Shown one piece after another: positions 32,854 to 41,392 of a stretch of 64,000 bases of DNA (the stretch's first letter is position 1; the number at the start of each line of letters is the position of its first letter). The notes under the pieces were generated by a model, which saw nothing but the letters and a program-made list of their open reading frames with translations, made no database searches and was not told the DNA's origin. This stretch comes from Trujillonella endophytica (GTDB lineage: Bacteria; Actinomycetota; Actinomycetes; Mycobacteriales; Geodermatophilaceae): NCBI RefSeq assembly GCF_900110555.1, contig NZ_FOEE01000012.1, forward strand, positions 1-64,000, given 5' to 3'. A program made the position numbers and the translations under genes.

Positions 32854-34209
32854 ATGGGATCGCCGACCGTCGACCTCCCGCGGGTCCAGCGCCGCACTGT
32901 CGCCGTCCTGGGCAGCGGCACGGCGCTCAGCGGGCTGGGCGTCACCATCGGCATCACCCTGGGCGGGCTGCTCGCCCGGGACGTCGCCGGCAGCGACGCC
33001 GCCTCGGGGCTCGGGCAGACCGCCGGCGTGCTGGGCTCTGCCGTGCTCGCCGTGCCGCTCGCGCGCATCAGCGACCGGTCCGGCCGGCGGGCGGGCCTGG
33101 CCGCGGGCTTCGCCGTCGCGGTGGTCGGCGCGCTGGTCACGGTGGTCGCGGCGGCGCTGGCCTCCCTGTCGCTGCTGCTGGTGGGGCTGTTCGCCTTCGG
33201 CGCGGCCACCGCGTGCGGGCTGCAGGCGCGCTACGCCGCGGCCGACCTCGCCGCCCCCGAGCGGCGGGGCCGCGACCTGTCGATGGTGGTCTGGGCGACC
33301 ACCGTCGGCTCGGTCCTGGGACCCAATCTCGCCGGGCCGGGGGCGGACCTGGGGGTCCGCCTCGGCCTGCCGGCGCTGGGCGGCGGCTTCGCGCTGTCGG
33401 CGGTCGTGTTCCTGCTCGTCGCCGCACTGTTCGTCGGCCTGCTGCGGCCCGACCCGCTGCTGCTGTCCCGCCGGCTGCGCGGGGGCGGGAGCGCGCCGGA
33501 GGTCAGGCCGCGCCGGGCGACCCGGCTCGCGCTGGCGGCGGTGTGGGCCGATCCCGGCGGCCGGCTCGGGCTGACCGCCGTCGTCGTCTCCCACGCCGTG
33601 ATGGTCGGCGTCATGGTCATGACGCCGGTGCACATGGGCCACGCGCACGGCCCGGAGGGGACGACGCTGCGGCTCATCGGCCTGGTCATCAGCGTGCACG
33701 TGGCCGGGATGTACCTGTTCTCGCCGGTCGTCGGGTGGCTGGCCGACCGGCTGGGCCGGCGGGTGGTGGTGGCGCTGGCGGCCGGGCTGCTGCTGGCCGC
33801 GGCGGCGCTGTCGGGCACGGCCGGCCCGGCGGACGCGGGGCAGCTGGGCACCGGCCTCTTCCTGCTGGGGCTGGGCTGGTCCTGCGGGCTGGTGGCCGGG
33901 TCCACGCTGGTCACCGAGGCGGTCGGGGCGCAGCAGCGGCCCACCGCCCAGGGCGGGACCGACCTGCTGATGGGCCTGGGGGCGGCGCTGGCCGGTGTCG
34001 TCGGCGGGCCCCTGCTGGCCCTGGGCGGGTACGGGCTGGTGGCGGCGGTCAGCGCGGCGCTGGTGCTCCCGCTGGTCGTGGTCCTGCTGCGCGGGTCGGC
34101 GACCGGAGGGTCGCGGTCAGCGGTCGCGCAGGTTGCGCCAGAGCAGCCCCAGCGTCAGGAGCAGGCAGACGGCGATGCCGATCTCCAGCACCGTGTCGAG
34201 GGCCGCTGA
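32854..34209 (+). CDS. MFS transporter
   Basis: A 451-residue major facilitator superfamily permease with about 12 hydrophobic segments. The loop 2-3 motif ARISDRSGRRAG and its repeat in loop 8-9, GWLADRLGRRVV, are clear. The substrate is unknown. It starts 6 bases after the acyl-CoA dehydrogenase stop, so the two form an operon. The last ~35 residues are hydrophilic (Gln/Glu/Asp-rich) and are encoded antisense to a possible small membrane-protein gene, so the C-terminus may be less constrained than the membrane core. Confidence 0.92.
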   Translation: MGSPTVDLPRVQRRTVAVLGSGTALSGLGVTIGITLGGLLARDVAGSDAASGLGQTAGVLGSAVLAVPLARISDRSGRRAGLAAGFAVAVVGALVTVVAAALASLSLLLVGLFAFGAATACGLQARYAAADLAAPERRGRDLSMVVWATTVGSVLGPNLAGPGADLGVRLGLPALGGGFALSAVVFLLVAALFVGLLRPDPLLLSRRLRGGGSAPEVRPRRATRLALAAVWADPGGRLGLTAVVVSHAVMVGVMVMTPVHMGHAHGPEGTTLRLIGLVISVHVAGMYLFSPVVGWLADRLGRRVVVALAAGLLLAAAALSGTAGPADAGQLGTGLFLLGLGWSCGLVAGSTLVTEAVGAQQRPTAQGGTDLLMGLGAALAGVVGGPLLALGGYGLVAAVSAALVLPLVVVLLRGSATGGSRSAVAQVAPEQPQRQEQADGDADLQHRVEGR

Positions 34210-34224
34210 CCCGGTCGTGATCAC
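34117..34224 (-). CDS. Possible small single-span membrane protein (35 aa)
   Basis: A 35-codon frame from GTG 34224 encodes a short polar N-terminus, one clear hydrophobic helix (LEIGIAVCLLLTLGLLW) and a basic end (RNLRDR), the classic layout of a small inner-membrane protein. It overlaps the 3' end of the MFS gene on the opposite strand. GGGAG upstream is only 1 base from the start, too close for a good ribosome-binding site. It could be a real small protein or a shadow of the MFS C-terminus; conservation would decide. Confidence 0.35.
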   Translation of the reverse strand: MITTGSAALDTVLEIGIAVCLLLTLGLLWRNLRDR

Positions 34225-34263
34225 GCTCCCAGCGTAGGTCCCGGGGCGGTGGCCGGGGCGCGC

Positions 34264-34269
34264 TAGCGT
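34264..34269 (+). promoter_or_regulatory. -10 element of the DUF3046 gene (leaderless promoter)
   Basis: TAGCGT ends 6 bases before GTG 34276. Confidence 0.5.
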
Positions 34270-34275
34270 CGGGGG

Positions 34276-34470
34276 GTGCGCCTGCAGGAGTTCTGGTCCC
34301 GGCTCGACGATCAGTTCGGCTCGATGCGGGCCCAGAGCGTCACCCGCGACCACGTCTTCTCCGCCCTCGGCGGCCGGACGGCGCTCGACGCGTTGGAGGC
34401 CGGGGTCCCGACCCGGACGGTCTGGCTGGCCATCTGCGAGGAGTACGAGGTCCCGCGCAAGGACCGCTGA
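34276..34470 (+). CDS. DUF3046 protein
   Basis: A 64-residue protein of the DUF3046 family (MRLQEFWSRLDDQFGSMRAQSVTRDHVFSALGGRTALDALEAGVPTRTVWLAICEEYEVP), found almost invariably just upstream of recA in actinobacteria. Its function is unknown. Start GTG 34276 follows a TAGCGT hexamer by 6 bases, so it is probably translated from a leaderless mRNA. It is separated from recA by ~230 bases that hold the recA damage promoters. Confidence 0.93.
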   Translation: MRLQEFWSRLDDQFGSMRAQSVTRDHVFSALGGRTALDALEAGVPTRTVWLAICEEYEVPRKDR

Positions 34471-34551
34471 GCGGTCGTCCGGAGCCGGCCCCGGGCCTCC
34501 GGGCAGGCGTGCGTGGGGCCGGTGGGACGGGCGGCGTGTCGCAGGTGGCGC

Positions 34552-34575
34552 TCGAACACCTGTTCGTCCTACTGT
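34552..34575 (+). promoter_or_regulatory. LexA (SOS) box and promoter of recA
   Basis: TCGAACACCTGTTCGT (34552-34567) matches the actinobacterial SOS box TCGAAC-N4-GTTCGA with one mismatch at the last base. TACTGT (34570-34575) just downstream is a good -10, so LexA bound here would block RNA polymerase. Confidence 0.88.
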
Positions 34576-34624
34576 GGGTCCACAGGCCGGGTGTTCCTCC
34601 ACAGGTCCGGTCGGTCCCCCGGAA

Positions 34625-34647
34625 GTGTCAGCCCTCGCCCCTAGCGT
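34625..34647 (+). promoter_or_regulatory. RecA-NDp/PafBC-type LexA-independent promoter of recA
   Basis: GTGTCAGCC (34625-34633), an 8-base spacer and TAGCGT (34642-34647) fit the mycobacterial motif TTGTCRGTG-N8-TANNGT at 6 of 9 positions plus the complete -10. It would start transcription about 50 bases before the recA ATG, downstream of the LexA-controlled promoter, giving recA dual control as in mycobacteria. Confidence 0.65.
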
Positions 34648-34701
34648 CGGCACCGACCCGCTCGTCACTCACGACACCGTGACTTCCCGAAGGTGAACAC
34701 C

Positions 34702-35736
34702 ATGGCAACGCTCGACCGCGACAAGGCCCTCGACATGGCCCTCGCCCAGATCGACAAGCAGTTCGGCAAGGGCTCGGTCATGCGGCTGGGCGACTCCCCC
34801 GAGGTCGCGATGAAGGTGATCCCGACCGGCTCCATCGCGCTCGACATCGCCCTCGGCGTCGGCGGGCTGCCCCGCGGCCGGGTGGTCGAGGTGTACGGCC
34901 CCGAGGCCTCCGGCAAGACCACGGTCGCCCTGCACGCGGTGGCCAACGCCCAGGCGTCCGGCGGCATCGTCGCCTTCATCGACGCCGAGCACGCGCTCGA
35001 CCCCGACTACGCCCGGGCGATCGGCGTCGACACCGACGCCCTGCTGATCAGCCAGCCCGACACCGGTGAGCAGGCGCTGGAGATCGCGGACATGCTGATC
35101 CGCTCCGGCGCGCTCGACCTGATCGTCATCGACTCGGTGGCCGCCCTCGTGCCCCGCGCCGAGATCGAGGGCGAGATGGGCGACAGCCACGTCGGCCTGC
35201 AGGCCCGGCTGATGAGCCAGGCGCTGCGCAAGATCACCGGCGCCCTGAGCAACTCCGGCACGACCTGCATCTTCATCAACCAGCTGCGCGAGAAGGTCGG
35301 CGTCGTCTACGGCTCGCCGGAGGTCACCACCGGTGGTCGGGCGCTGAAGTTCTACTCCTCGATCCGCCTCGACGTGCGCCGCATCGAGACCCTCAAGCAG
35401 GGCACCGACGCGGTCGGCAGCCGGGTCCGGGTCAAGGTCGTCAAGAACAAGGTGGCCGCGCCGTTCAAGCAGGCCGAGCTCGACCTCATCTGGGGCCTCG
35501 GGTTCAGCCGCGAGGGCGGCCTCATCGACATCGGCGTCGAGCAGGGCTTCGTCCGCAAGTCCGGCGCTTGGTACACCTACGACGGCGACCAGCTCGGCCA
35601 GGGCAAGGAGAACGCCCGCAACTTCCTGCGGGACAACCCCGACCTCGCCGACGAGATCGAGAAGAAGATCAAGGAGAAGCTGGGCATCGGCCCGCAGGTC
35701 GACGCGCCGGCCGCGGCCGACACCCCCGACTTCTGA
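34702..35736 (+). CDS. recA: Recombinase RecA
   Basis: RecA forms filaments on single-stranded DNA for homologous recombination and triggers LexA self-cleavage. The 344-residue protein has Walker [10 protein letters not shown] (66-74), the [10 protein letters not shown] block, [12 protein letters not shown] (Walker B), the L2 region [28 protein letters not shown] and a C-terminal acidic tail. No intein is present. ATG 34702 is chosen because GAAGG lies 8 bases upstream; GTG 34693 is an in-frame alternative. recX follows after 5 bases. Confidence 0.98.
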   Translation: MATLDRDKALDMALAQIDKQFGKGSVMRLGDSPEVAMKVIPTGSIALDIALGVGGLPRGRVVEVYGPEASGKTTVALHAVANAQASGGIVAFIDAEHALDPDYARAIGVDTDALLISQPDTGEQALEIADMLIRSGALDLIVIDSVAALVPRAEIEGEMGDSHVGLQARLMSQALRKITGALSNSGTTCIFINQLREKVGVVYGSPEVTTGGRALKFYSSIRLDVRRIETLKQGTDAVGSRVRVKVVKNKVAAPFKQAELDLIWGLGFSREGGLIDIGVEQGFVRKSGAWYTYDGDQLGQGKENARNFLRDNPDLADEIEKKIKEKLGIGPQVDAPAAADTPDF

Positions 35737-35741
35737 GCCCG

Positions 35742-36392
35742 GTGGGCAACCGGCTCGGGGGCGGCGGCTTCGGTCCACCCCGCGGGCGCCGCCGGGCCGC
35801 CGCGTCCCCCGAGGGGGGCGCGGCCGGCCCGGCGGACGACGCGAGCAGCGAGGCGGCCGCGGCCCTCGACGATCCCGAGGCGGCGGCGCGCGACATCTGC
35901 CTGCGTGCGCTGACCGGAACGGCCAAAACCCGCCGCCAGCTCGAAGAGCTGCTGGCCCGCAAGGAGATCCCGGACGACGCGGCCGCGGCCGTGCTGGACC
36001 GTTTCGGCGAGGTCGGGCTGATCGACGACGCCGCCTTCGCCCGAGCCTGGGTGGACTCCCGGCAGGCGAGCCGGGGGCTGTCGCGGCGCGCGCTGAAGTC
36101 GGAGCTGCGGGCGAAGGGCGTCGACTGCGAGGACGCCGACCAGGCGCTGGCGCTCGTGGGCGACCAGGACGAGTGGGACGCCGCGCGCCGGTTGGTGGCG
36201 CGCCGGGTGTCCGGGCTGCGCCGGGTCGACCGGGAGACCGCGCACCGCCGGCTGCTGGGGATGCTCGCCCGCAAGGGCTACGGCTCGGGGCTCGCGGGGA
36301 TCGTCGTCCGCGAGGCGCTGGACGCCGAGTGGGAGGCCGACGAACCGAGCGCGGCGGACACCGATCAGGGGCTGGACGCGTTCCTGCCCTGA
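35742..36392 (+). CDS. recX: Regulatory protein RecX
   Basis: RecX binds RecA filaments and limits their activity. The 216-residue protein has a disordered Gly/Ala/Arg-rich N-terminus (~55 residues) and then the three-helix RecX repeats: ARDICLRALTGTAKTRRQLEELLARKEIPDDAAAAVLDRFGEVGLIDDAAFARAWVDSR is the signature. It starts at GTG 35742, 5 bases after recA, and is co-transcribed with it; this recA-recX pairing is standard. Confidence 0.95.
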   Translation: MGNRLGGGGFGPPRGRRRAAASPEGGAAGPADDASSEAAAALDDPEAAARDICLRALTGTAKTRRQLEELLARKEIPDDAAAAVLDRFGEVGLIDDAAFARAWVDSRQASRGLSRRALKSELRAKGVDCEDADQALALVGDQDEWDAARRLVARRVSGLRRVDRETAHRRLLGMLARKGYGSGLAGIVVREALDAEWEADEPSAADTDQGLDAFLP

Positions 36393-36465
36393 CCCGCCGC
36401 GGCTCGTCGCACCGGCGCGGGGCGGACGACGACAGCCCCGCACCGAGGCCGCCTGGTCCAGGCTC

Positions 36466-36499
36466 GGCCGGCACCGCGTCCATGCGCCCGGTGCCGGCC
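36466..36499. terminator. Terminator between recX and the MmpL gene
   Basis: An 11-bp perfect stem (arms 36466-36476 and 36489-36499, 12-base loop) lies between the converging 3' ends of recX and the MmpL gene. Confidence 0.6.
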
Positions 36500-36506
36500 C
36501 GACTGC

Positions 36507-38666
36507 TCAGACGAGTGCCGGCTCCGGCTCTGGCGACGGCTGCTCGGCCGGGGGCTCCGTCGTCCCGATCCGGGGCAACCACTCCAGCCAGCGGGGCAGG
36601 TACCAGTTGCTGTCGCCCAGCCACACCATCGCGGCGGGCACCAGCAGGGTGCGGATGATGGTCGCGTCGACGAGCACGGCGAAGCCGAGGCCGAAGCCCC
36701 ACTGCGAGAGCTCGGGGATGCCCGAGGCGGCGAAGCCGGAGAAGACGGCCACCATGATGGCCGCGGCTCCGGTGATGAGCCGTCCCGTCCGGCCGAGCCC
36801 GTGGACGACCGCCTCGGTGGTGTCACCCGTCGCGTCGTAGCCCTCCTTGATCCGGCTGAGCAGAAAGACGTGGTAGTCCATCGACAGCCCGAACAGCAGG
36901 GCGAACGTGATGACCGGCATGTACGGCGAGATGCCCTCGACCTCGGGGAACCCGAGCAGCGTCGAGCCCCAGCCCCACTGGTAGGCCGCGACCATGGCCC
37001 CGAACGTCGCGGCGGCGCCGAGCGCGTTCAACGTGATCGCCTTCAGCGGGATGACGATCGAGCGGAAGGTCACCAGCAGGAGCAGGAAGCTCGCGCCGAG
37101 GACGAAGGCGACGACCATCCACGCGCGGGACAGCAGCAGGTCGATGCCGTCGATCGAGGTGGCCTGGTCGCCGGTCACGTAGCCGGTCGCCGCCGTACCG
37201 GTCAGCGCCCCCGGAACGAGCTCGGTCCGCAACCGCTCGATGGCCTCCTCCGCCCGTGGGTCGGCCGAGTCGTAGCGGTCGTGCGTGTCGATGAACGCGA
37301 CGTCGTCGCGGCGGTCGACCGTCGTGTCGTTGAACGCCGGGTCGGCGTCGACGGCCAGGGCCAGCGCGGCGACCTCGTCCTCGGCGGACGCAGCGTTGAC
37401 GACGGCGATCGTCGTCGCGGACTGGCCCCGACCGAACTCCTGCACGAGCAGCGCGCTCGCCCGGTGGACGACGAAGTCCTCGGGCAGCGACTCCGGCCCG
37501 GGATGGGCCAGCCGGAGCGATGCGAGCGGCGCGGCGCAGACGAGCAGGACGAGGACGCCGGCGATCGTCGCGACGGCCGGCCGGGAGATGACGGCGCGGG
37601 CCGTGCGCTGCCAGCCGACCGGCCCGCGGGTCGGGTCGGTGCCGGGCACGCGTCCTCGATCGACCCGATGGCCGAGCAGGCGCAGGACGGCCGGCAGGAG
37701 GGTCAGCGTCGTGACGACCGAGGAGATGGCCACGAAGATGACCGACAGCGCGATGCCGACGTACTCCGTGGTCGGGATGAGCAGCAGCCCGCTCAGCGAC
37801 AGCATCACGGTGGCGCCGGAGAACAGCACCGCGCGGTTCGCGGTGGCGCCGGTCGCGGTGACGGCGTCGAGGACGCTTCGACCGCGGCCGAGCTCCTCAC
37901 GGAAGCGCTGCACGGAGACGAGCGAGTAGTCGATGCTGAGCGCGAGCCCGAGCATCGTCGTCAGGACGAGGACTCCCTCGGTGAGCTCCAGCGCGCGACC
38001 CACGACGGCGACCATGGCCATCGCCGACAGGACCGACACGAAGGCCACGCCCAGCGGGATGCTGGCCGCGACGAGCGCGCCCAGCACGAGCAGGAGGACG
38101 ACGAGCGCTGCCGCCACGCCGATCAGCTCGCCGCGCGCGAGCTGCTCGCCGGCCAGCTCGGTGAACGCCAGCTCGCCGGACTCCGTGCCCGACACCAGCA
38201 GCTCGAAGCCGTCGACGTCGAGTTCGCCGACCGCGTCGACGAGCGCCTGCACCACCTCGGTGTCCGCCGCCGTCCGGACCTGCACCAGCGCGGTGCGGCC
38301 GGACTCACCCACCCCTGCCTCGGCGGTCGGCGCGGTGACGCGCTCGACGCCGTCGACGGCGTCCACCGTCCGGACGACGGCGGCGACGGCTGCATCGAAG
38401 GACGGCGCGCCGAAGCGAGCCGCATCCGAGGTGAGGACGACCGTCTCGTCGTAGGACTGCGAGCCGGCGGACCGGTGCATCTCGTCGAGCTCGCGCCCGG
38501 CGTCGGACTCCGTCGTGACCAGGTTGCGCACGTCGGGAGTGACGGCACCGTCGACCTGGCCGGCGAGCGGCAGGGCGACGGCGAGGGTGGCGGCCCATAG
38601 GCCGATCGTCAGCCACGGTCGCCGGGCTGATGCTCGGGCGAGGCGCCCGGCGAGGGGAATGCGCAT
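36507..38666 (-). CDS. MMPL/RND family transporter
   Basis: A 719-residue transporter of the MmpL (hydrophobe/amphiphile RND) class, with two repeats of one helix, a large outside loop and five helices. MRIPLAGRLARASARRPWLTIGLWAATLAVALPLAG is the first membrane span; the second-repeat block ISPYMPVITFALLFGLSMDYHVFLLSRIKEGYD with its charged SMDYHVF pair is the proton-relay signature. Such proteins export lipids or drugs; the substrate is unknown. ATG 38666 follows AGGAG by 7 bases. It is divergent from a histidine kinase/response regulator pair, which may control it. Confidence 0.93.
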   Translation of the reverse strand: MRIPLAGRLARASARRPWLTIGLWAATLAVALPLAGQVDGAVTPDVRNLVTTESDAGRELDEMHRSAGSQSYDETVVLTSDAARFGAPSFDAAVAAVVRTVDAVDGVERVTAPTAEAGVGESGRTALVQVRTAADTEVVQALVDAVGELDVDGFELLVSGTESGELAFTELAGEQLARGELIGVAAALVVLLLVLGALVAASIPLGVAFVSVLSAMAMVAVVGRALELTEGVLVLTTMLGLALSIDYSLVSVQRFREELGRGRSVLDAVTATGATANRAVLFSGATVMLSLSGLLLIPTTEYVGIALSVIFVAISSVVTTLTLLPAVLRLLGHRVDRGRVPGTDPTRGPVGWQRTARAVISRPAVATIAGVLVLLVCAAPLASLRLAHPGPESLPEDFVVHRASALLVQEFGRGQSATTIAVVNAASAEDEVAALALAVDADPAFNDTTVDRRDDVAFIDTHDRYDSADPRAEEAIERLRTELVPGALTGTAATGYVTGDQATSIDGIDLLLSRAWMVVAFVLGASFLLLLVTFRSIVIPLKAITLNALGAAATFGAMVAAYQWGWGSTLLGFPEVEGISPYMPVITFALLFGLSMDYHVFLLSRIKEGYDATGDTTEAVVHGLGRTGRLITGAAAIMVAVFSGFAASGIPELSQWGFGLGFAVLVDATIIRTLLVPAAMVWLGDSNWYLPRWLEWLPRIGTTEPPAEQPSPEPEPALV

Positions 38667-38808
38667 GGGAAGGCTCCTGGGTGATCGGCAGGCGACCCAC
38701 CGTGTCGGTGCAGCGGGCGCCGCACCTCGTCCCCAGGGCTCGAGCAGCTCCACCCAGAGGTGGAGGGGCGGCGACCGGAAGAGGGAGTCGCGGGCTTCGC
38801 CCGATCCC

Positions 38809-38814
38809 TACGCT
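38809..38814 (+). promoter_or_regulatory. -10 element of the histidine kinase gene (leaderless promoter)
   Basis: TACGCT ends 7 bases before ATG 38822. About 50 bases upstream, in the shared divergent region, lies a short inverted repeat (38748-38754/38759-38765), a possible operator. Confidence 0.45.
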
Positions 38815-38821
38815 GACCGGC

Positions 38822-40039
38822 ATGACGGCAACGACCGAGGTGGACCCGCTCCACCCGGCGCTGCCGTTGTGGCCGCGGGTGGGGCGCTACGCGTTCGCGA
38901 TCGGCGTCGGCGCGCTGGTGGGGGTGGGTAGCGCGGTCGAGCGGCTGGACGGCCCGCTGCCGGAGTCGCAGCAGGGCACGGTGATCGTCGTCGCGCTCGA
39001 TCTGGTGCTCGGCCTGGTGTCGCTCGGCCTGCTGGCGCTGCGTCGTCGCCACCCGCTCGCCGTCGCGTGCACGGTCGTCGCGTTGCTGTCGGTGTCGGCC
39101 GCGAGCTTCGGCCCGGCGCTGGTCGCCATCGTGTCCATGGGGACATGGCGCCGGCGGCCGTGGGCCGTGCTGACCGGCGGTGTGTTCCTCGCCGGCCTGC
39201 TCGTCGTCATCGCGCTCGACCTGCCGACGCGCCCGCCCGACGAGGCGCCGTGGGAGGTGGTCGTCGGTCTGGTGCTCGCTCCCGTCGTCTACGGAGCAGC
39301 GGCGGTGACCGGCTTCTACGTCGGCGCACGTCGTGAGTTGGCCGCGAACCGGCACGAGCAGGCCCTCGCCGCCGAGCGCGAGCAGGCGCTGGTCGCCGAC
39401 ACGGTTCGCGAGGCCGAGCGCACACGCATCGCCCGTGAGATGCACGACGTGCTCGCGCACCGCATCTCGCTGGTGGCGCTGCACGCCGGCGCGCTCGTCT
39501 ACCGCGACGACCTCACCCGCGAGCAGACCGCCGAGACGGCCGCGACGATCCAGGACAACGCGCAGCTCGCGCTGACCGAGCTGCGCCAGGTGCTCGGCGT
39601 GCTGCGCCCGGACGACGGCGCGCATGACATCGAGTCTCCGCAGCCGACGCTGGCCGAGCTACCGGCCCTCCTCGCCGACTCACGGGAGGCGGGCACCGAG
39701 GTTGCCCTCGACACGACGCAGCTGGTCGGGACGCTCGACCGGGTGCCGACCACCCTGTCGCGCAACGCCTTCCGCATCGTGCAGGAGGCGCTCACCAACG
39801 TCCGCAAGCACGCACCCGGCGTACCGGTCAGGGTGGCCCTGGCCGGGACCCCGGGGGCCCGGCTCGACGTCGAGGTCTCCAACCCGATCGGGGCGCGCGC
39901 CGGCGTGGCGCTCCCGTCGGCGGGCGTCGGCCTCACCGGCCTCACCGAGCGCGCTGTCCTGGCGGGCGGCACCCTCGAGCACGGCGCACGCGCCGACGGC
40001 TCCTTCGTCGTGGAGGCGAGCCTTCCATGGCAGACGTGA
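38822..40039 (+). CDS. Sensor histidine kinase (NarL-type, HisKA_3)
   Basis: A 405-residue membrane sensor kinase. The N-terminal ~170 residues hold about five hydrophobic spans without a large outer domain, as in intramembrane-sensing (DesK/LiaS-like) kinases. The phospho-acceptor is the histidine in REMHDVLAHRISLVALHAGAL; an HATPase domain follows, with N-box FRIVQEALTNVRKHAPG and G-box GVGLTGLTERAVLAGG. Its 3' end overlaps the response regulator gene by 13 bases. It is divergent from the MmpL transporter, a likely regulatory target (inference). Confidence 0.93.
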   Translation: MTATTEVDPLHPALPLWPRVGRYAFAIGVGALVGVGSAVERLDGPLPESQQGTVIVVALDLVLGLVSLGLLALRRRHPLAVACTVVALLSVSAASFGPALVAIVSMGTWRRRPWAVLTGGVFLAGLLVVIALDLPTRPPDEAPWEVVVGLVLAPVVYGAAAVTGFYVGARRELAANRHEQALAAEREQALVADTVREAERTRIAREMHDVLAHRISLVALHAGALVYRDDLTREQTAETAATIQDNAQLALTELRQVLGVLRPDDGAHDIESPQPTLAELPALLADSREAGTEVALDTTQLVGTLDRVPTTLSRNAFRIVQEALTNVRKHAPGVPVRVALAGTPGARLDVEVSNPIGARAGVALPSAGVGLTGLTERAVLAGGTLEHGARADGSFVVEASLPWQT

Positions 40040-40695
40040 GGGCGGTGCGCGTCGTTCTCGTCGACGACGACCCGCTCGTCCGCGCGGGACTGAGGATGAT
40101 CCTGGGCGGTGCGCCGGACATCGACGTCGTCGCCGAGGCGGCCGACGGGCAGGACGCCGTGGACGTCGTGCTGCGTGAGGCGCCGGACGTCGTGCTGATG
40201 GACATCCGCATGCCGCGGATGGACGGGCTGGCCGCGACCCGTCGACTGCTCGACCGCGGCACGAGTGCCCGCATCATCGTGCTGACGACGTTCGACACCG
40301 ACGACATGGTCGTCACCGCCCTCAGCTACGGCGCCGCGGGCTTCCTGCTCAAGGACACGTCACCCGCCGACCTCGTCGATGCCGTACGACGGGTTGCCGC
40401 CGGGCAGCCGATCCTGTCGCCCAGCGTCACCGCACAGCTCATCGCCACGGTCACCCGACCGCGCGACGAGGCCGTGCAGCGGTCGGCGCGTGCGCGGCTG
40501 GCCCGGCTCACCGATCGCGAGCGCGAGGTCGCGGAGGCAGTGGGCCAGGGGCTGACGAACACCGAGATCGCCGAGCGGCTGCACCTCGGGGTGGCGACGG
40601 TCAAGACGCATGTCGGGGCGCTGTTCAGCAAGCTCGACGTCACCAACCGGGTGCAGATCGCCCGCTGCCTGCACGAGGCGACCAGGGAGCGGTAG
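40027..40695 (+). CDS. LuxR/NarL-family response regulator
   Basis: A 222-residue two-domain response regulator. The receiver domain has acidic pocket residues in VLVDDDPLVRAGL and the phospho-acceptor Asp59 in VVLMDIRMPRMDG; the C-terminal LuxR helix-turn-helix reads LTDREREVAEAVGQGLTNTEIAERLHLGVATVKTHVGALFSKLDVTNR. It overlaps the kinase gene by 13 bases, so the pair is translationally coupled and certainly cognate. Confidence 0.96.
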   Translation: MADVRAVRVVLVDDDPLVRAGLRMILGGAPDIDVVAEAADGQDAVDVVLREAPDVVLMDIRMPRMDGLAATRRLLDRGTSARIIVLTTFDTDDMVVTALSYGAAGFLLKDTSPADLVDAVRRVAAGQPILSPSVTAQLIATVTRPRDEAVQRSARARLARLTDREREVAEAVGQGLTNTEIAERLHLGVATVKTHVGALFSKLDVTNRVQIARCLHEATRER

Positions 40696-40730
40696 GGCCG
40701 CTGTTGTCGTTCCGGGCCCGCCCCCTCGAG

Positions 40731-40785
40731 CCGGCGCACGAGCGGCCGTCTGCTCGGGGGTCGGGGCCGTCGGCTCGTGTGCCGG
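40731..40785. terminator. Possible terminator between the two-component and DUF genes
   Basis: Arms 40731-40743 and 40773-40785 pair over 13 bp with one G:U, with a 29-base loop that can fold further. It lies between converging genes. The large loop makes this a weak call. Confidence 0.4.
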
Positions 40786-40809
40786 GCGCGGACGACCGCG
40801 CCGGGGGGC

Positions 40810-41229
40810 TCAGCTCGCCGCGGGGTGCTCCAGGTCGGCCCAGGCGGTGACGTCGACGGCGAGGCCGTCGGGGGACTCGTCGTCGGCCACCAGCCAGGCC
40901 TGCTCGTTGCTGCGGTCGCTGGTCAGCCACTCCTGGATCTGCGCGCCGAAGCCGGTGTCGCGGGCGGGGTCGCGGCTGACCGGCCCCAGGAAGGTGAGGT
41001 CGACCTCCACGTCCCCGGTGAAGCGCAGCACCAGCCGGCAGCGGGCGCGGCGGTGGCGGGCGGGCGGCACGACCTCACGGACGACCGCCGTCTCGGCGCC
41101 GGCGGCCGCGGCGAAGTCCGGCGCGGCCGCACGGACCCGGTTGACGAACTCCTGGGCGGCGTCCGACGGGCCGTCGGAGAGTCGCGTCACCGCGGGGAGC
41201 GGGACGGCGGGGCGAAGAGCGGTGTCCAC
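40810..41229 (-). CDS. Hypothetical protein
   Basis: A 139-residue protein I do not recognise. It has no signal peptide or membrane span. A conserved-looking core runs CRLVLRFTGDVEVDLTFLGPVSRDPARDTGFGAQIQEWLTSDRSNEQAWLVADDESPDGLAVDVTAWADLEHP, an alternating strand-helix pattern of a small soluble domain. Codon use is like its neighbours, so it is likely a real gene. It starts at GTG 41229 and lies downstream of, but 163 bases from, the glutamate ABC operon on the same strand. Confidence 0.7.
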   Translation of the reverse strand: MDTALRPAVPLPAVTRLSDGPSDAAQEFVNRVRAAAPDFAAAAGAETAVVREVVPPARHRRARCRLVLRFTGDVEVDLTFLGPVSRDPARDTGFGAQIQEWLTSDRSNEQAWLVADDESPDGLAVDVTAWADLEHPAAS

Positions 41230-41307
41230 GGGGTCCTACTCGGCAGTACGGCCGCGGAGCCGATCCCTGGACGCCTCATCCGTCGCGCGAGTCCCGCCCG
41301 TCCCGGG

Positions 41308-41351
41308 GTTCGCCTCCGCCCGGCCCGGCGTTCGCCTCCGTCCGGCCCGGC
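41308..41351. repeat. 22-bp tandem duplication
   Basis: Two adjacent copies of a 22-base unit (41308-41329 and 41330-41351; GTTCGCCTCC...CCCGGC) differ at one base. They are followed by a GGGCGC-rich run to 41391. The pair lies between gluD and the hypothetical gene. A recent local duplication; no function is evident. Confidence 0.75.
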
Positions 41352-41392
41352 GCGGGGCCCGGGCGCGGGCAGGGGCGCGGGCGCGGGCGCGG

